DNA of 64,000 bases from Ignelater luminosus (lineage: Eukaryota; Arthropoda; Insecta; Coleoptera; Elateridae), in the NCBI GenBank assembly GCA_011009095.1, contig VTPC01091267.1, forward strand, positions 54,347-118,346. Reading direction: 5' to 3'. Every line of letters begins with the position of its first letter. Positions within the stretch are counted from its first letter, which is position 1. The notes under the pieces were generated by a model that saw nothing but the letters and a program-made list of their open reading frames with translations, did not search any database and was not told where the DNA came from. The translations under genes were made by a program, and so were the position numbers. Shown piece by piece: positions 58,491 through 64,000 of this stretch.

Positions 58491-61400
58491 TTAGTGTCGT
58501 TGCTAAGAATTTCCAAATAATAACTATACGAATTGATGGATTGGTAGATCAAAAGCAATAGCTTTGCCAGCACATTCTCTTAATTGCAACCCATTAATTT
58601 TTTTTCTGTAGGGCCATCTAAGAAGTGCTGTTTATACTACATTATTTCTATAGTAAAGTTTTTGCTTGCCTATAAATTCTAAATCCGGAATTCTAGAATG
58701 TGTACATCACCTTTAATAAACAAGGCCTTTTATTCTTATGTTAAAATTGATGTAACTTTTAAAGGAACATTTTTGGACGCATGTTCAATAAAAATTTCTT
58801 TGTTGTTGGATTAGTACAACACGTTCCTAAAGTTTAGACAAGCAATTTAGTTACATCCTGTATATTACCAATATACGTAATTACCATATGGTTTAATATT
58901 TCCTTGTAACTGATACAAACCATTTTTGATAAGACGTGCCGAGACTAATAGTTTTAGTGTTTACACAAAAGAATTAATGATTCAATAGAAAGATTTAAAA
59001 CTCAAGACCGATTTTTTTTCATTATAAGATTATAGTGCTTTAACTAGAGAGGTAATTGAACTCTTACAAAGTTTAACAAAATATACAGTAAATAATTGAT
59101 TAACTTACATGTTTTGCAAGAACATGACAGTTAATGTTTAATCAGTTAATATATATTTTCTGTTTCCAAAGATATGAAAGAATCTTGAGCAAATTCTTTA
59201 CGCAGTAATTTCTTTTAAAAGATATCAAGAATTTTATTGAAATAATATTTCATTTTCCTCTGTTAATAGAAAATATAAATTTTGTAACATTAGACGTAAG
59301 GTGTTTGGTAACTTTAAAAGAATTTTGGGGATTTTGGGTAATTTTGATTTTGTTTATAAGTTCTTACATCAAAAGATACATACCTTACATAGAATAAAGT
59401 TTTGAATGTAAATCATCTCAAAACTGATAGTGAATTTGTAACTCAACGTTTGGTTAGTTTCAGAAGTAAAGAAAACTAAGGGCAAAAAACAGATAAGTAC
59501 AATAAGCTCATCCATCCCACATATACTTTGCTTAATGTAAAAGATGCAAACAGAACGAAGCCACGATCGACCGAAATAAGTTTGAGTCTGAAATCCGAAA
59601 GAAATCCTTCAGGGCTAGGGTCAATTCGGACCATATCACCTTAAGTAGCTGCTCTCCCCAAATGAGAATTTTGAGATGACCTGAAAGCTTTTTTGAAACT
59701 GTCCTACTTGACGTTTTAAGCTACGCTTTCATACTTTAAATCGGGTTACTGTTCGTTTGTCTTCGCGATATTAGGCAAATAGGTTTGTACATACCTTTTA
59801 GTTTATCTAAAAAGTTTTGTTCTTTCCTCACTTTTCGCGAATATTGCTGTTGTGGTTTAGAGAGTATACAACTACCTTTCATATTTTTAACCAGTAGTTT
59901 CTTTACCATACAAGATGGATTTCCAAACATCGACTTTTAACTACATTATTATTTTTATTTGTAATGTCAGTAAAACAAAAAGAAGATATTTAGAGAACAA
60001 TCTGGAAGAAAGAATGACAGATGTGACTTGGAAAAAGATTCCAGGGCAAATATTTTTGCAATATTTTAACATCAACACCTGAAGATAAATGAGTAATGTA
60101 AAGCTAAACAAAAAAACCAAAAAACATGAAACAGACACTTGACGTCATTAGTCATGATCAACGATTAGAAGAACATACATCAACGGCACGGTAGAAAACT
60201 GTAAGAAACTTCAAAGTATGTAATCGGCTTACCAAAGAAAAAAATTTGACAGAACTATGTAACCAGAAAAGTGATCAAAAGTAAAGAGACTAAAATATTG
60301 TGAGCACATTGAAGATTCCTATAGGGGACTCACACCATGGCTGATGTAGTTAACAATCAATAATCACGTACGTTTGGAATTGTAAATCTGATAAAAATAA
60401 ATTAATTTCATATTACTTTTTTTTTTAAATTCATGCAAATATCTATGTAACAATACGTATACTCGCATTTTAATGTCAAAGAGACCTTATACACGTTCTC
60501 TTTAAGTAGCAAGCAAGGGTGTGTGTAAATATTAAAAAATATAGAATTTACTGGGATAACAAGAACTAGTTTACTCTGGGCTGGAATAGTAATATTGGTT
60601 GATCCACTGAATTATTTCCACTACCGTTACTTAATATTTTAACGTTTTAATGCAGTGTTGTAATAATAATAATAATTTTGATATTCTAATTAAATTAGTT
60701 ATTATTGCTTGTTTATATAAAGCTTTACAGTTTCAATGTTATCCTAATTAAGAGAATATAACATCAATTACCTGAATTTACACTATTTGGTCTTTAAACT
60801 TTATAGTGGAAATAACTTAGTGTTTACGTAAAACGAAAGTAGTTTCCCATTATAACTACTAAAATGATTAGTTGTGCAAAACGCGTGTTCATAGACCCTA
60901 ATATTAGAGGGTACTGTTAATATCATTTTGGTTCCCATTTAACATGTTAAAGTTTATGCATTCGGGATTTAAACTTGGGAACGTTTGGTAAAATAGTTTT
61001 CCAGTCTCCGCTTTTAGGCCCTACCTACACATTCAAAAAGCATAATTTCATTATATTTAGAATGTTACTCTCACATAGTCGACTTTAGTATGGGAATAAT
61101 AATAATTTGGTTTCTTACAGGTTTTTACTTTTTATTTGTTTTTTTACATTTTTAACCTTTAAAAGCAATTTTAGAATCGCCTTTTGTAAACTATTTCAAA
61201 TAAGTTTGTTGTTGAAATTGAGGAATAATTTCATAAAATGTTAGGAGCACGTACTAAATGAACTGCATGATTATACTTAGTTAGTGGCAACTGCACTTAA
61301 CGACGTAATAGAACAGAAGCTGAAAAGGTAATAAAAATTAACAGCGTAGCTTGATAGTGAGTAAACTACATTATGCTACATCCACATGTTAAAAATCATC

Positions 61401-64000
61401 CTCTTAAAAGCGCTACATACGTATTTAAATTACGTGTACTGCTTTTGAGTGTCGTAAACTTAATTAATTAATTTGTATACCTACATATCGTTTCAAGTAA
61501 CAGATCTGCTTTAATTGTCTAATATAATGCCATTGATGGTGAAGCTTTTAAAGTGCTTTATGATTATGATAATACACTTTGTGTTTTTTTTTTGCAAATA
61601 TAACATTTGTTTTAATTAATTAAGTATCAGTTAACTATCAGTCAAATTAAGATAGAAATTAAATGCATTAGCCACACGGATGGTACACACATCAGTCTCT
61701 GAATCAATGACATTTGAAGAATGTATAATAAATTTCCTTACTGCTGCTTAAAACTCATCTGAGCTGAGAGGTACTATTACCCTCTACCAATCTGCCCTCG
61801 CTAAGTCTATTACGTATTGGTATAAAATTGAATCTGACATACTGAGAAACTTATAAGCGTACCTGAAGAATGTACGGTAAAAGACATTCTTGAAGACCAA
61901 CAGCACTAACCACTTAGATTTTAAGTGATTTATCTATATTAGACAATAAGAATCCTCTTACATTTCAATACATCTTCTCAGTGTCAAAAATTCGGTTTAT
62001 GTGACCAATATGATGTGCGTTGATATGAATATCTACTGTAAAGCACAAGTAACCGTAAAGTGTACTAAAAATCTCTATTAATTACAAAATCCAAAATAAA
62101 GAAGAAACATCTGATGTCATCTATAGCTGATTGTGTTAAAAATTGTGGAAAAGCTTTAATCGGCTTGATAGTTTCATGTAGTTATTCCCAAAGAAGATGT
62201 TTTTGCTTTTTGTATTTTATTTTGATTTAGTAGCATACGTTTAGATAGTATGTAAGTAAAAAAGGATTTGTTCAAAAACCCAAAAAATTCAAAAAAGAAT
62301 TGAGATGCTTTCGAAAATGACATCGTAGAAGTTCTTGGATATATCCAGAAAAAAATAAGGAGAAATTATAAAACAACGCGGCAAAATAGTAGAAGAAAGA
62401 AATACAAAAGTTAGAAATTTTAGTCAAACCACAGCAAGTTTACATTATGCTACAGCAGCAACCAGCATATTATATAGGTACCAGATTTCTTACATTTCTC
62501 GCAAACACGATGTAGCAAATGTTCTCCAGTCACGTTCTATTGAAATATCTCGGAATTATTTAAAATAAAAAAACATGTAAAGGAAATTGAACTGCAAATT
62601 CAGGGGACGAATTAATTAAGTGAACTATACTAAACTGCGGTGAATGCTAGAATCAACGTTTACCAATAATTTAATGGCTTTCACAAACAAAAATAAAACA
62701 AGCAAGCCTATTTTGGGTCTGATTGCGTTTTTTAGATGTAGAGTATAAGTTAGTTCTATTTATGATATACTAAATTTTTATTTTGTAGTTTTGTAAATAA
62801 GAAGTGAAATTTCTTGCATTGATTTTAAAGCATTGAGACTGGCAGCTTAAAAATCACTAGAATTCAACAATTTAATAATACCTTTCTTATAAAACTAGTT
62901 TAAAGAGTACCTCAAAAAACAATACTATTTTTTTCTGATGACAACTATAGGAAGAAAAGCATATTTTATTATGTAATATATGCGTACCTATAGAACGTAT
63001 ATTTTATGTGCTTTTCTTTTGTCAAGAAGACTTGATAGCACTTTGTAGCATTTGGCACACAATTTTTGGCAACTCATACAGTAATCTACAGGATAGTAAC
63101 AACAATGTGGTAATCTTGTAAGTTCACATATGTTTACAATACATGTATGTGTGTACAAGTAGTTTAGATTAGAACTCTTTCAATATTTCATGAATAACAG
63201 AACCAACTAAAGTTCAGATAAAAATCATTTATGGAATTCAATTCAATTCTAAGCTTTCTAAGTTGCTATTTATAAGAGCATTGGTTTCGTAAAGAGTAAT
63301 CAATAAGAGGATCTCTACCATACATACCGTGTTTCAAAAGTATGGAACCGGTCTAACATCTATGGAACCTTGGCGTTGATGCGGTTAACATGAAATTTGG
63401 GAAGTATATTTAAATAATTATAACCTATTTTTGGAATTGTCTTTAACAATTTATCCTAATTAGTTTTCGAGATACAGCATCTGGCTTATTTTGCTAAAGG
63501 CAACATTACATTTAGCAACATTGGAAACAAATTTTTTTTGAGCACAATGATGCATCACTTGTTCAGGAATTTTCATTAAAAAGTTGAAAAGAAAATAAAG
63601 CTACATGTACTAATAAACACTATTACCTGGTTAAAAGTCCTGACTCCTATAAACTATTTATAGTTAGAATGTATAAATTTTATTTCTGTCTATTAATTTG
63701 GTTTCCTTTGCAACGGATAATCAAGAACCTTTGGTAAGTAAATTTGAGTGAATCACGACTTTATTATTATCTTACAAAATTTTTGGTTAACTAGATTAAA
63801 TTGTAGTTTAGACTTATAACTTTTTTCGAACTTTTTTATTAATTAATTCTCGAATGCAGGTATTGTTAAAATACAAGTGAAAAATCGCACTTTTTCGAAC
63901 TTATTTATCTTGCCCTGATAAACGCTATTTAAAAAAATTTGAAATAAAACTGTCATTAAAAAAATCGTTTGATCAAAATCCGTTTGATGGTTTTTAAAAT
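58491..64000. other. AT-rich intergenic DNA, no recognised gene
   Basis: No protein domain or RNA gene found. A short AAT microsatellite lies near 60661. The segment 63325-63500 (TGTTTCAAAAGTATGGAACC, later GAGATACAGCAT) looks like a dispersed repeat, but its family could not be named. Confidence 0.45.

Noticed and set aside
1..64000. CRISPR arrays, bacterial operons and prokaryotic regulatory sites
   Set aside because: No regularly spaced repeat-spacer array or operon-like gene packing is present, and the sequence is clearly eukaryotic.
1..64000. Endogenous virus or toxin genes
   Set aside because: No capsid, polymerase, envelope or toxin-like reading frame was recognised. The only integrase belongs to the Ginger-like transposon.

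Overview
The window looks like AT-rich intergenic (or long intronic) DNA of an insect or another arthropod. It is full of transposable-element copies, and I recognise no host protein gene, rRNA gene or intact tRNA gene. The arthropod call is an inference. It rests on several mariner lineages, a TTAA-flanked piggyBac relative, RTE-like and R1/Jockey-like LINE debris, tRNA-derived repeats, and GT-AG introns of only 51 and 63 nt inside a transposon.

Layout, left to right. 1-779: C-richer DNA, no recognised gene. 780-1740: very decayed mariner. 1771-3064: complete mariner with a 349-codon uninterrupted transposase. 6652-7528: mariner with an internal deletion. 7743-9224: small palindromic repeats and two opposed tRNA-Arg(UCU)-like sequences. 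10014-10330: mariner fragment. 14900-15104: LINE 3' fragment. 17340-19791: ruined RTE-like LINE (endonuclease, reverse transcriptase, C-terminal region). 19956-22045: copy A of a roughly 2 kb long-terminal-repeat-like element. 28600-28686: tRNA-derived SINE head. 29060-29385: second LINE reverse-transcriptase fragment. 30571-31088: mariner-type MITE candidate. 33252-35257: copy B of the 2 kb element, opposite orientation to A. 41423-41822: 400-base assembly gap that removes the C-terminal end of a third long mariner (to 42830). 43463-43865: inverted repeat. 47063-48887: decayed piggyBac-like element. 49040-49371: hAT-like MITE candidate. 50238-52716: decayed Ginger2/TDD-like element (gypsy-integrase-like DNA transposon). 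56442-58486: copy C of the 2 kb element. The rest to 64000 has no recognised gene.

The most interesting items are these. (1) The Ginger-like element has long inverted termini, a TATA target duplication, two tiny introns, a cysteine-rich tail, and arrays of about 20-bp quasi-palindromes at both ends. (2) The 2 kb TG...CA element occurs three times, each copy with its own 4-bp duplication (GATA, ACTT, AATT), which suggests solo LTRs; copy C carries a new 95-bp inverted duplication. (3) One mariner copy still looks coding-competent.

The elements do not form a pathway. They record successive insertions of cut-and-paste DNA transposons and retrotransposons in a gene-poor region. Every family call comes from reading translations and termini by eye; no database search was run.
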